From NCBI GenBank assembly GCA_963662605.1, contig OY759785.1, positions 3,596,001-3,660,000 on the forward strand: a DNA stretch of 64,000 nt, given 5' to 3'. This document shows positions 51,638 through 60,676 of this stretch, in pieces; the stretch's first letter is position 1; each line of letters starts with the position of its first letter. Both the position numbers and the translations under genes were made by a program. This DNA is from G963662605 sp963662605. Its GTDB lineage: Bacteria > Bacteroidota > Ignavibacteria > Ignavibacteriales > Ignavibacteriaceae. The notes beneath the pieces are model-generated. The model searched no databases. It was not told where the DNA came from and was given only the letters and a program-made list of their open reading frames with translations.

Positions 51638-53056
51638 ATGAAAACATTATTTAAAAGCAGTATCATAATAGTATTATTAAGTGTTTCGCTTTTTGCTCAA
51701 GCCGGATCAGTCGGATTGACGGATCCTGTTTCAGTTGCGATGGGTAAAACATATACGACAACCACGCGCGGTGTTTATGCCGTTGGCATTAACCCTGCAA
51801 ATCTAGCCCTTTCAGATGTGGGACATATCGAGGCCATTGTTCTTCCTCCGAATATGAGTCTCCGTCTGGGGACCGACTTTTTAAGCATTGATGAATACAA
51901 CTATTTCTTTGGCGGGGTCACCGATCCCTCCGGCAATAAAGTCGGACGGTTTTTGAATAATTCCGACAAAGACAGACTGCGCGATCTATTCAAAGACGGC
52001 GGAATGGTGTTCGTTGATGTCAACAGTCTTGATCTTGCATTCACCTATAAGCCAAGCGAAAAGTTCGGCGCGATAGGCTTCACCGTGCAGGATGTCTTCT
52101 CAACAAAGTTCAACTTCCCGGCAGGAATCATTGATCTGGCAGTATCAGGTAACCCGGTGGACAAAGAATATAACTTTAATGATTTCCGCCTTAAGAGCTG
52201 GTATCTGAGAACCTACACTCTTGCCTATGCGCGAAACTTTAACGAACTATTCCCGAAACTTTTCAAGTCATTCTCTGCCGGTATTTCTCTGAAATATGTC
52301 GCCGGTTATGCTTATGCCGGACTCGAAAGAAACACTTTGATTTTGAAAACTAACTCCGATAGGTCTATAACGGAAACTACCGATTTGGCTTTCCGCAGTG
52401 CAGTATCTCCGGACTTTGGTGTCAATTATGATTTCGACTCATTATCCGCCGACAAATCAAGCAACATTTCCGCCTTTCCGGCAACCGCGGGAAGCGGATC
52501 TGCTTTTGATATCGGCTTTGCAGCGGAGCTAAATGATAAGTGGAGTTTCGGTCTTGCAATCACCGATATCGGAAGTATTACATGGAAACAGCAGACAGCC
52601 GAGTATACTTCAAAATCAACATATCATATTACAGACGTTTCCGACAGTACGCAGAAAAAGAGTTTAACCGACAGCATTAAAATAAAAGGTAGATACATAA
52701 GCGAGTTTTCTACATCTATGCCTACGTGCCTGCGCTTAGGAGCAACATACATTTTTGTCCCCAACTTGTTTAAGTTGTCGGCTGATATAAATATCGGATT
52801 TAATGACAATCCGCGAAATGAAAAGTCTCCAAGATTTTCACTTGGCGGAGAATGGAATCCGTTGAAGTGGTTGCCGTATCTGCGCGGCGGTTTCTCATTC
52901 GGAGGGAACGAAGTTTTCAGTTGGGCAGTTGGTCTCGGTATCAATCTTGGACCGATTGAATTCAGCGCCGCTACTCCGGACTTCCAATACATCTTTACAC
53001 CGAAAGACGGCAAACGCATTAGCTGTGCATTCGGCTGGAGATGGAAGTTTAATTAA
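51638..53056 (+). CDS. DUF5723/FadL-like outer-membrane barrel protein
   Basis: A 472-residue protein with signal peptide (cut near SLFAQAG) and the plug-like opening VGLTDPVSVAMGKTYTTTTR, YAVGINPANLAL, then many amphipathic strands and an aromatic end (AFGWRWKFN). Similar to PorV/FadL-type barrels and to DUF5723 proteins. Co-transcribed with the lipoprotein. Role unknown. Confidence 0.75.
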   Translation: MKTLFKSSIIIVLLSVSLFAQAGSVGLTDPVSVAMGKTYTTTTRGVYAVGINPANLALSDVGHIEAIVLPPNMSLRLGTDFLSIDEYNYFFGGVTDPSGNKVGRFLNNSDKDRLRDLFKDGGMVFVDVNSLDLAFTYKPSEKFGAIGFTVQDVFSTKFNFPAGIIDLAVSGNPVDKEYNFNDFRLKSWYLRTYTLAYARNFNELFPKLFKSFSAGISLKYVAGYAYAGLERNTLILKTNSDRSITETTDLAFRSAVSPDFGVNYDFDSLSADKSSNISAFPATAGSGSAFDIGFAAELNDKWSFGLAITDIGSITWKQQTAEYTSKSTYHITDVSDSTQKKSLTDSIKIKGRYISEFSTSMPTCLRLGATYIFVPNLFKLSADINIGFNDNPRNEKSPRFSLGGEWNPLKWLPYLRGGFSFGGNEVFSWAVGLGINLGPIEFSAATPDFQYIFTPKDGKRISCAFGWRWKFN

Positions 53057-53079
53057 TTCGCTCACAAATAGTTAACTAA

Positions 53080-53120
53080 AAAAGGCTGCTCCAGGAATCA
53101 AAACCCGAAGCAGCCTTTTT
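53080..53120. terminator. Bidirectional terminator between convergent genes
   Basis: AAAAGGCTGCT / AGCAGCCTTTTT hairpin with A-run on one side and T-run on the other; lies between stops at 53056 (+) and 53125 (-). Confidence 0.85.
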
Positions 53121-53124
53121 GCTT

Positions 53125-55194
53125 TTAATTTTCACACACCGAGCCGGCTTTGGCGCGGCGGCCGTTGAGCTGCCACTCGATGTTTATCGTGTTCGGGAAT
53201 GTTACTCCAAACACGTATTTATGCCTGCCCGGCAGGAATATGGTAGCCTGACCTCTGTCTGCCGGTGTTGGCGAAAAGCTATTCTTATCACCAACGGGTA
53301 TGTACACGCTTCTGTCGTTGACATTCAAGTATCCGAACCATGCAGTCATTGTGTCGTTATGGTTATCAATTTCCTTTTCAATAACCAACCGTACCGGTTT
53401 CGGCAGAGTGTTAACCACCGAGAACACCATGCTGTCCGAAAGGGCTGATGAAGTGCTGTCATATTTTACCCGCACTAATTTATTGCCGATCGTCGCAACA
53501 TCCGTGGCAAGAATGGTCGCTCTTAGCAGCGAATCCGAAACAAATGATGTTGTTCGGATCGAGTCGTTCCACAGCACTTTTGATGTAGAAGTAAAATCAT
53601 TGCCGACGACCTCCAGAGTAAGATTTTCTGAGCTAGAAAATGCAATCTCTGGCAATATTTTCTGTGTCCTATAGCTATTAATACTAAGCAGTAAAGTATC
53701 GACGGAATAACTTTTATACTTGTTAAAAACACTAATTTTCAAGAACCCATTTGCTGTATTGATGATTTCTGGAATAATTATTTCAGCAATCGTATCAGCA
53801 ATGATATTGCAACTGAAATGCCTGTCGTAAGCAAATATTTCCGTGTTTGAATCGAAGCCAGTGCCCTTAATTCTAATCAAAACATCTTTGTCGCCGAAAA
53901 CTACTTTTTTAGGCATGGCTCTAATCAATGCATCGTACTGTTCCCACTTTCCCAGCCCCCTCATTGTAAACACAGTCAAAGGATAAATAAATCTGTATGC
54001 TTTGTCATCTATAAACGATCTCGAAGAATCTTGGAATTTTCTATGCAAGCCATCAATTAAACCGGCAAGTTTTTTTAAATTTACTAAAGTCGTTGACGTA
54101 TCACCCTGCAATAAGCTTTGCTGTGCTGTTGTAAATATTTCATTAGTTTTCAACAGCAAGCTATCACCACCACACCAATTGCAATTATTAAAATAATAAA
54201 CAGCTACTTTCAGAGAATCAATTATGCGAGTCAGTTCATTTTCCGTAGGAGAATAATTCCAAACATTATCTATTTCGTTTTTAACATATAAACTGTCGCG
54301 CCAATAGGCATTTAATTCATAACGGTCAATGATCATTTTATATAACGCCGGTTGATGAAGCTTTAACATCATTTTAATTATAAGACTTCTGAATTGTCCT
54401 TCATCAGATGAGATATCGACCAAAGTATTTACAAAAACGTCACTATCTTTTTGCTTTAACAAATCCAATGCTGTTAATTTGACGAATATATTAGTATCAG
54501 CCATCGCGACTCGCCTCAATAATAGGATTAGTTCTGAATATCCGGTATTTACGAGTTTAAGCAAAGATTCTATTTTTGTTCTTTTATCACAATGAGACAA
54601 GAGACTATCGATAATACAGATAGTCTCTTGGTCAAACACGTTATTTTTAAAATTTAACAAATCTGTAATATTTGCCTTTATTCTACCTGAACTATCTGGC
54701 CTAAAGTAATTGCGTAGTTTTATCCATCCGTAACCATCATTGAATCTCGTTCTTAAGTAAACTGCCATTGTAGTAATTTCATCTGAATCGACATCTTCAG
54801 ACAGTGAATCAATCGCGCTTCTGAGTGCGCTCTGTATTGTTGAATCAGAAAGACTTATGAGAGCTATTAGAATGGACGCGCGTTCACTATCCCCTTTGCG
54901 TGACGAAAATTCATCTGTAAAAGAGTCTTTGGATATTAAAAGTTGCTCTAATGGTTGCCTTGCAGCTGTAATCCTTTTTTCACCACAATACTTTATGCAC
55001 CATATTCTACTTATATAATCTTTAGCATTGACTGAATCCACAATTTGCCGCAAATCATCTGGGTTAATGTTTTGTTGAATTAGTACATCTCTATGGATAT
55101 CGACAATTATTTCTTGAGGACACACCATTGTCGGCAGGAGTATTATGGCCAAAAGAATTGTGATAATATTATTTTTAATAATCGTACTTGTCAT
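53125..55194 (-). CDS. Unknown secreted protein with HEAT-like helices and IPT/TIG-like domains
   Basis: A 689-residue protein from ATG 55194 (an upstream TTG would add 8 residues). Signal peptide ends near MVCPQE. Residues about 30-330 are helical, with repeated units that look HEAT-like (RITAARQPLEQLLI, LLKLVNTGYSELILLLRRV, FVKLTALDLLKQKDSDVFVN). From about 430 it turns to beta sandwiches of IPT/TIG type (VVFGDKDVLIRIKGTGFDSN, NLTLEVVGNDFTSTSKVLWN). The end (IEWQLNGRRAKAGSVCEN) is not a T9SS tail. The first two-thirds are AT-richer than neighbours. Confidence 0.65.
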   Translation of the reverse strand: MTSTIIKNNIITILLAIILLPTMVCPQEIIVDIHRDVLIQQNINPDDLRQIVDSVNAKDYISRIWCIKYCGEKRITAARQPLEQLLISKDSFTDEFSSRKGDSERASILIALISLSDSTIQSALRSAIDSLSEDVDSDEITTMAVYLRTRFNDGYGWIKLRNYFRPDSSGRIKANITDLLNFKNNVFDQETICIIDSLLSHCDKRTKIESLLKLVNTGYSELILLLRRVAMADTNIFVKLTALDLLKQKDSDVFVNTLVDISSDEGQFRSLIIKMMLKLHQPALYKMIIDRYELNAYWRDSLYVKNEIDNVWNYSPTENELTRIIDSLKVAVYYFNNCNWCGGDSLLLKTNEIFTTAQQSLLQGDTSTTLVNLKKLAGLIDGLHRKFQDSSRSFIDDKAYRFIYPLTVFTMRGLGKWEQYDALIRAMPKKVVFGDKDVLIRIKGTGFDSNTEIFAYDRHFSCNIIADTIAEIIIPEIINTANGFLKISVFNKYKSYSVDTLLLSINSYRTQKILPEIAFSSSENLTLEVVGNDFTSTSKVLWNDSIRTTSFVSDSLLRATILATDVATIGNKLVRVKYDSTSSALSDSMVFSVVNTLPKPVRLVIEKEIDNHNDTMTAWFGYLNVNDRSVYIPVGDKNSFSPTPADRGQATIFLPGRHKYVFGVTFPNTINIEWQLNGRRAKAGSVCEN

Positions 55195-55207
55195 AATCCA
55201 GGTACTT

Positions 55208-55357
55208 TTAGATTCCAACTAATGACGCGTTACGTGTATGCTGCAAAATCCATGCTTTTTCGTTAGCGCCAACACTTTGTACATACGCTATGTTTAAAGC
55301 TAATATTATTGTGGCGCCAATAATTGTAGGTGGATTCATTGATGCTAATAAAACCAT
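55208..55357 (-). CDS. Possible small membrane protein
   Basis: A short open frame (about 49 residues from ATG 55357) with one hydrophobic segment (IIGATIILALNIAYV). It ends 13 bases before the next gene start. No ribosome-binding site is evident and no family is known to me, so it may not be a gene. Confidence 0.25.
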   Translation of the reverse strand: MVLLASMNPPTIIGATIILALNIAYVQSVGANEKAWILQHTRNASLVGI

Positions 55358-55508
55358 TGGTTCGTAAACTAACAACACTGTATTATTTTGTGGAAACAAT
55401 ATTTTTGATATGTTCAGATATAAATAAAAAATCAGCTCTATGCAAGTTGATTTTTAAGCTGTAACAAAAATCTTTGCAATAGTTGTCTTATAAGTCATAA
55501 AACTATAG

Positions 55509-56681
55509 TTAACTTTCGAGTTCTTTTAACACTGATAATACTTGCTCAACTTTTATTGAGTTGATGTGCAGCGAAGAACCATACCGGTATTTCTTTAAGA
55601 GAAAATCAACGTCGCCGAGTTTCTCTTCTATCTGTTTCGGATAAACAAACCTGCTTTGCGGAAACATTTCTTTAGGGTACGGATGAAAGCGTCCGAACCT
55701 CGTGCCTTTAACTACGCAGATGAGCGGCACTTGAAACGCGGCAGCAACGTGAACTGCGCTTGTATCATTGGTGATAACCAAAGCTGCATTCGCAATTAAT
55801 CCCGCATACTCCGGAAGAGATGTTTTGCCGCAATAATTCACTATACGGTCTGTTTTATACACATCTGCGATATACTCGCCCCGGTCTGCCTCATTGGGAC
55901 TTCCGGTAAAAACAATTTTATAATCGGTATTCTTCAGCAGATATCCGGCAACTTCAGAAAAATTTTGCAAGTCCCATACCTTGATAGGCTCCTGCGCGCC
56001 CGTCACCATAACAACATACTTTTCACCCGGCAAAACGGGATTCGTTTTCGCCCTGTCTAACGAAGGACGTTCTACCAGTATTTTCTTCTCAAGCAGATTT
56101 TCAAAGAATTCTTTATTGCGGTTGAATTCAAATAAATTCTCATCACCTGAAGGCAGTAATTTGGTGTAATAGCTGTCGGTGAATAATTCTCGAAAGATTT
56201 TCCGGCTGCCGTCCTGCGAACCCGTACATCCGATTTTTTCTACAGCCTGCGTAAACTTGATAACCGAATCACCAAAAAGCATTTCCCTGCTGTATGTCGG
56301 CTCAATCGCTATTTCAAATCCCGCATCATAGATTTGTTTCATTACACCATAACGATAAACAGGATTGAAATAATATTTTTTACGGTCAACCCAGATAATA
56401 TTATCAAAACACTCTTTATCGTAATGCTCTATTAAACTGCGGCAGGAAATATTTGCGCATAGTGTAATTTTGAAATTTTTGTACTGCTCCGAATTGCGGA
56501 GATATGGAAAGAAATCATGCGTAAGAATATAATCCCCGATTGCATCCAAACGGATCAATAGCAGCGTGCCCGGTTTTTTCACCTGCGGGCGCAGTTTAAC
56601 GAACACAAATAAAATCTGCGTTAGGATGAACTGCACCAGGTTGTACAAAACGTAAAACGGTCTTTTAATCTTTTTGAACAT
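55509..56681 (-). CDS. Glycosyltransferase family 9 (heptosyltransferase-like)
   Basis: A 390-residue GT-B enzyme with TLLLIRLDAIGDYILTHDFF at the N-terminus, VMVTGAQEPIKVWDLQNFSE and a GT9 donor loop LIANAALVITNDTSAVHVAAA, near the C-terminal CVVKGTRFGRFHPYPKEM. GT9 enzymes add heptose or related sugars to lipid A-core. Last gene of the polysaccharide cluster in the direction of transcription. Confidence 0.92.
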   Translation of the reverse strand: MFKKIKRPFYVLYNLVQFILTQILFVFVKLRPQVKKPGTLLLIRLDAIGDYILTHDFFPYLRNSEQYKNFKITLCANISCRSLIEHYDKECFDNIIWVDRKKYYFNPVYRYGVMKQIYDAGFEIAIEPTYSREMLFGDSVIKFTQAVEKIGCTGSQDGSRKIFRELFTDSYYTKLLPSGDENLFEFNRNKEFFENLLEKKILVERPSLDRAKTNPVLPGEKYVVMVTGAQEPIKVWDLQNFSEVAGYLLKNTDYKIVFTGSPNEADRGEYIADVYKTDRIVNYCGKTSLPEYAGLIANAALVITNDTSAVHVAAAFQVPLICVVKGTRFGRFHPYPKEMFPQSRFVYPKQIEEKLGDVDFLLKKYRYGSSLHINSIKVEQVLSVLKELES

Positions 56682-56790
56682 TATGGACAGATTGTTTGCA
56701 TGTTACCGTTAATAATCGTGTATTCCAAAGCTTTAAAATAGCATTTTTGCCGATTATTAAATCGAATAATTTTGAAATGCCGGGAGGGTT

Positions 56791-57579
56791 TTAATGAAAC
56801 TTGAAATATTTCTCAAGATGATAACGCGCAATTATCGCTTCTGTTTTTATCTTAAAAAACCTGCGGTAATAATTACACATAGTCTGCCAGCGCCATACAC
56901 GATGCTTCATTTGAGCGGCACGTATTTCTTTTATATTGCGCAGTTCGCATGTCCACGATACTTTTTTTGCATGCTCAGCAACAACGGGCTTATCTTTGAT
57001 ATACCATCCGTGTTTCCTGAAGTCCGGGATATGCAGTTCCCATCTGAGAGATATTTCGTAGTTCATCGAATATAAAAAATCAACATCATACAACCCCTGC
57101 GAAAGATATAAAAGCTTCCGGACGAACATGCCCGAAGGATTATATGGATCGTCAACAAGTATTGAACACATAGGTGGTCTTTTAACCTGAGTTCCGTCAG
57201 CGCCATCGGGAATCAATATATCCCCATGAGAAAAAAAGTATTCGTTGGATTTAAAGATTTCCGCATTACGCGATAGAAGACTTTCATCGTAAAACTCACT
57301 ATCGCTGTTCAGAATTGCCACAACCTCCCCTTTGGCTGTCTGAATACCCTTGTTATACGCGTCAGCCGGGCCATCGTCTTTCACCGTGATAACAACCAGA
57401 TGATCTTCCGCGTTGTATTCCTCATACACGTCGCGTACTATTTTTAGTGTTTTGTCGGAGCTAAAATTATCAACAATGATATGTTCGTAGTTGGGGTAAT
57501 TCTGCCGCAGCACGGACTCTGCACATGCCCGAATGGTTGAGGCTGAATTGTATGTCGGAGTAATAATGGAGAATTTCAT
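56791..57579 (-). CDS. Glycosyltransferase family 2
   Basis: A 262-residue GT-A enzyme: FSIITPTYNSASTIRACAES, HIIVDNFSSDKT, KDDGPADAYNKGIQTAKGEV and the DxD-type LNSDSEF. It resembles WcaA/WcaE-type transferases. No membrane segment. Soluble, acting at the inner membrane face. Confidence 0.92.
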   Translation of the reverse strand: MKFSIITPTYNSASTIRACAESVLRQNYPNYEHIIVDNFSSDKTLKIVRDVYEEYNAEDHLVVITVKDDGPADAYNKGIQTAKGEVVAILNSDSEFYDESLLSRNAEIFKSNEYFFSHGDILIPDGADGTQVKRPPMCSILVDDPYNPSGMFVRKLLYLSQGLYDVDFLYSMNYEISLRWELHIPDFRKHGWYIKDKPVVAEHAKKVSWTCELRNIKEIRAAQMKHRVWRWQTMCNYYRRFFKIKTEAIIARYHLEKYFKFH

Positions 57580-57667
57580 TTTTATTCACAACTTGAATTG
57601 AAAAAGCTGCCGCTATACAGTATGTTGCTCAAGATTTTGTTTTTTATTCAACAATGGGGGCAACAAC

Positions 57668-57755
57668 GAACTCACCTCCGCCATCTGAATAAAAGCCAAA
57701 GTGACATCTTAGGGCTCTCCCCTCTCTTGGTAAGAGAGGGGACGGGGGTGAGTTC
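57668..57755. repeat. Small palindromic MITE-like repeat
   Basis: GAACTCACCTCC (57668-57679) and GGGGGTGAGTTC (57744-57755) are inverted with one mismatch. Inside is the hairpin CCCCTCTCTTGGTAAGAGAGGGG. It sits in the 332-base gap 57580-57911, which otherwise holds no gene I can support. It lies inside the polysaccharide cluster between the GT2 and GT4 genes. Confidence 0.6.
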
Positions 57756-57911
57756 ACTTTATAAATGTCCTTATGCAGAAACTCTTAACAAAACGTAAGA
57801 GCACTTCTCAAGTCCCGGAAATTACTAACCGGAAATATACTGATAATATATTTTGTCACAACAAGGCAATTGTTAAGAGACTATTATCAGATTCCCTGAA
57901 CAGGCCTTTGA

Positions 57912-59015
57912 CTACCGGACACCCAGCGAGGTATATACACTGGCGACTGCCTCTGCCATGCGGGAAGCATGGAACTTACCGCGGGTATCATAATAAGCAA
58001 ACTCCGATAGCTTTCGAAAAAGCGCTGTGTCATTCTTTAGTCTGACCAGCGAATGAGCGGCTTCAGCCGGATTTTCTAACGGATATAGCAATCCGTTTTG
58101 ATTATTCATTACCGTATCTTTATTACCTGTTACATTTGTTGCAACAACAGGGACTCCTGAGCCCATTGCTTCAATAACGGATAAAGGCATTCCTTCCCAG
58201 CGCGAAGTTGAGATATAGATATCACATGAATCATATACTGCCTGAATTTCTTTCGTAAATCCGGAAAGTGTAATATGATTCAGAAGTTCGTTTTCTTCCA
58301 GCGCATCTTGGAATTGTTTTTTTTGCTCACCCTCCCCGGTAACCACAAACTGAAAATGTTGCAGCTCGTTCAGTCTTTTTAATTCCAATAGAACCGGAAG
58401 CAGCAGTTCGGTGTTCTTTGCATAATCATACCGTGTCACCGTCAGTACTTGTATCGGAGGTACTAAAGCCTTTTCTTTATTCCAGGGTTTATCCGAAAAT
58501 TCAACACCATTGGGAATAATCGTAATTGCCGACTCCCGCAAATGGAATTGTTTCGCGGCTGTTGCGACTTCGCTTTTCGATGAACCGATAAAACAATCAG
58601 TAGCGTAACTTAATAATTTTTCGATAGACGTGTAGATAAACTTTCCGGCGGTACCAAGTTCACCGGTATGCACTCCGTGAAATGTATGAACGCATTTACG
58701 GCCTGATAAAACAGCGAGTACGCGGCTGTACATTCCCGCACCTTTCCCGTGGGAGTGAATTATATCAATTTCATTTTCTTTAATAAAGGCAAGAACGCGG
58801 CGCACAGCTTCCAGCGTTACTTTTCGGTGGGGAATCTTCACCACCCGCTCTTGTCCGATTAATTCTTCGAAGCGCTCATAATAAGGATAATCATCCGGTG
58901 CCGCGATAAAAACATCTATACCGGGAAGCAAGTTTTTCACAAGACTGTAAACATGCTGCGGACCGCCGCCAAAATCAGCACGAACGGTTATCATTAACAC
59001 GCGGAGTTTCTTCAT
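57912..59015 (-). CDS. Glycosyltransferase family 4
   Basis: A 367-residue GT-B enzyme with RVLMITVRADFGGGPQHVYS, IDIIHSHGKGAGMYS, VLTVTRYDYAKNTELLLPVL and the EX7E motif STSRWEGMPLSVIEAMGSGV. The ATG overlaps the upstream gene's stop by one base (TGATG), proving the start used here and translational coupling. An apparent longer frame into that gene is not used. Confidence 0.94.
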   Translation of the reverse strand: MKKLRVLMITVRADFGGGPQHVYSLVKNLLPGIDVFIAAPDDYPYYERFEELIGQERVVKIPHRKVTLEAVRRVLAFIKENEIDIIHSHGKGAGMYSRVLAVLSGRKCVHTFHGVHTGELGTAGKFIYTSIEKLLSYATDCFIGSSKSEVATAAKQFHLRESAITIIPNGVEFSDKPWNKEKALVPPIQVLTVTRYDYAKNTELLLPVLLELKRLNELQHFQFVVTGEGEQKKQFQDALEENELLNHITLSGFTKEIQAVYDSCDIYISTSRWEGMPLSVIEAMGSGVPVVATNVTGNKDTVMNNQNGLLYPLENPAEAAHSLVRLKNDTALFRKLSEFAYYDTRGKFHASRMAEAVASVYTSLGVR

Positions 59016-59890
59016 CACTGCTCTCCCCGGTTTTTCACCATCATCATACTCAGCCGTGCTTTGATTTTCATAGGCAATAGCCGGTAATATATCACGCCGA
59101 TAGCATGAATTGCATTCCGGAGCAGTAAAAACATTAATCCTCTGTTCCTTGTAAAACGGTATTCGGGCAGAGGGAGATTTCTTTTTTTGGCGAGATATTT
59201 GGTGCGCGAGCTTTTGAGTTCCCAATCAGCAGAGAACTGGCTTGTATGAATGCGATAATACACATGTATAGCAGGAATGAAAGCTATTCCGGCTATCTTC
59301 GCAATTCTGATCCACAAATCATAGTCTTCCACCTTCAATTCGGGGTCTTCATCATAGTATCCGGCGCTTTCAATAATTGCCTTGGTTACCAGAACCGATG
59401 AGCACGTAATGGTGTTGCCGCGATAAATCAGATCGTTATAGATCAGCGATTCTTTTCCCGGAAGAGGAAGTAATTCATAGTAAGGGGAGAACGGGGTTAC
59501 ATCGCCAAATGTCAGACTTGCAGAATACACTAATGCAATACCATTGTTTTCCCGAAAGAGTTTTAGCTGCTCTTCAAGCTTTGAAGACACCCAAATATCA
59601 TCCGCATCGAGAAACGCGATGTATTTTCCTTTTGCCTCACGAACTCCTTTATTGCGCGGAACCGAAGGATTCCCACTATGCGGGAACTCGATTATTTTTA
59701 TGCGGTTGTCTTGAACTGCAATTTCGCGAACTACTTGCAGAGTGTTATCGGTGGACGCGTCATCCACAACAATGATTTCAAATTCCTGATATGATTGATT
59801 GAGAACAGAGCCTATCGTCTCTCCGATATATTGACCGGCATTATACGCCGGGATAACAACTGAGACGAGAGGACGGCCGCTTTCCTGCAT
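59015..59890 (-). CDS. Glycosyltransferase family 2
   Basis: A 291-residue GT-A enzyme: VSVVIPAYNAGQYIGETIGS, EIIVVDDASTDNT, SVPRNKGVREAKGKYIAFLD and the DxD-like FLDADDIWV, with W-type acceptor motif in the middle. The C-terminal basic/hydrophobic region may bind membrane. Coupled with the GT4 gene. Confidence 0.94.
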   Translation of the reverse strand: MQESGRPLVSVVIPAYNAGQYIGETIGSVLNQSYQEFEIIVVDDASTDNTLQVVREIAVQDNRIKIIEFPHSGNPSVPRNKGVREAKGKYIAFLDADDIWVSSKLEEQLKLFRENNGIALVYSASLTFGDVTPFSPYYELLPLPGKESLIYNDLIYRGNTITCSSVLVTKAIIESAGYYDEDPELKVEDYDLWIRIAKIAGIAFIPAIHVYYRIHTSQFSADWELKSSRTKYLAKKRNLPLPEYRFTRNRGLMFLLLRNAIHAIGVIYYRLLPMKIKARLSMMMVKNRGEQ

Positions 59891-59893
59891 GGT

Positions 59894-60676
59894 CTATTTC
59901 TTGATTAGTTCAAAAATGCCGCAACCGAAAGTAAACTGATTGACCCTTGCAAGCAATTCATTATTCAGCTCAGCGTTTTCATGCAGCGTGTTTTCATCGT
60001 CTATAAATGAGAACCGGTCAACCTCAAACTTCGATTGGAATAACTCAAGGAGATAGCTCACCGAAAAAACACGATGGGCATCGTATTCAATGCGCTGTTT
60101 GCCGATAGGAACGGAAAAATAAAATCTGCCGCCCGGCTTAAGCATTTGATAAATACTTTCAATTGCAGTTTTATGTCCGTTGATATTTACGGGATCACCA
60201 TATCTGCCGAGTCCGAAATGCTCAATCGCGTGAAGTGATGAAAGCGAATCGCAGTAATCCGCCGGAACTCTGCCGGTATCCATTAAATCGGCTTGACGGA
60301 AAACAACATTAGGCAGACTGTATGATACGGGACGGATATCAAACACCTCGATTGTCCTGAAAACTGAAACCGAAGCGATGAACCCGTCAATGCGCGATCC
60401 GATATCAACATGTTTTTCAGGATTCAGCTGAAAAATTCTGGATGCCACATAACGATCCTGATGAAGATAATGCAGCGGCAGTACACCGGCATCCTCGTAA
60501 CGATCGCTGAGACATGGGAAATTATCTCCGAGCGGAAACTCATTGTTCCCCTGTTCAATCTGTTTTTTAAGCAAATTGAAATTTCTGAGATAAACCGGAA
60601 GTCCGGCAATTGAGAGCGCGAATACTTTTAAATTTATTCCGAACAATTTCAGATAGCCGTGAATTTTTTTAAGCAT
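59894..60676 (-). CDS. DUF268 protein, methyltransferase-like
   Basis: A 260-residue protein with a degraded Rossmann opening (HVDIGSRIDGFIASVSVF), LMDTGRVPADYCDSLSSLHA, IEHFGLGRYGDPVN and MLKPGGRFYFSVPIG. This matches DUF268, a group related to SAM methyltransferases and found in polysaccharide clusters. The usual glycine-rich SAM loop is weak, so catalysis is uncertain. ATG 60676 follows AAGGCG and overlaps the previous gene by 8 bases. Confidence 0.8.
   Translation of the reverse strand: MLKKIHGYLKLFGINLKVFALSIAGLPVYLRNFNLLKKQIEQGNNEFPLGDNFPCLSDRYEDAGVLPLHYLHQDRYVASRIFQLNPEKHVDIGSRIDGFIASVSVFRTIEVFDIRPVSYSLPNVVFRQADLMDTGRVPADYCDSLSSLHAIEHFGLGRYGDPVNINGHKTAIESIYQMLKPGGRFYFSVPIGKQRIEYDAHRVFSVSYLLELFQSKFEVDRFSFIDDENTLHENAELNNELLARVNQFTFGCGIFELIKK

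Noticed and set aside
57598..58045. Short plus-strand open frames near the GT4 gene
   Set aside because: Partly inside the palindromic repeat and antisense to the GT4 coding end; no motifs.
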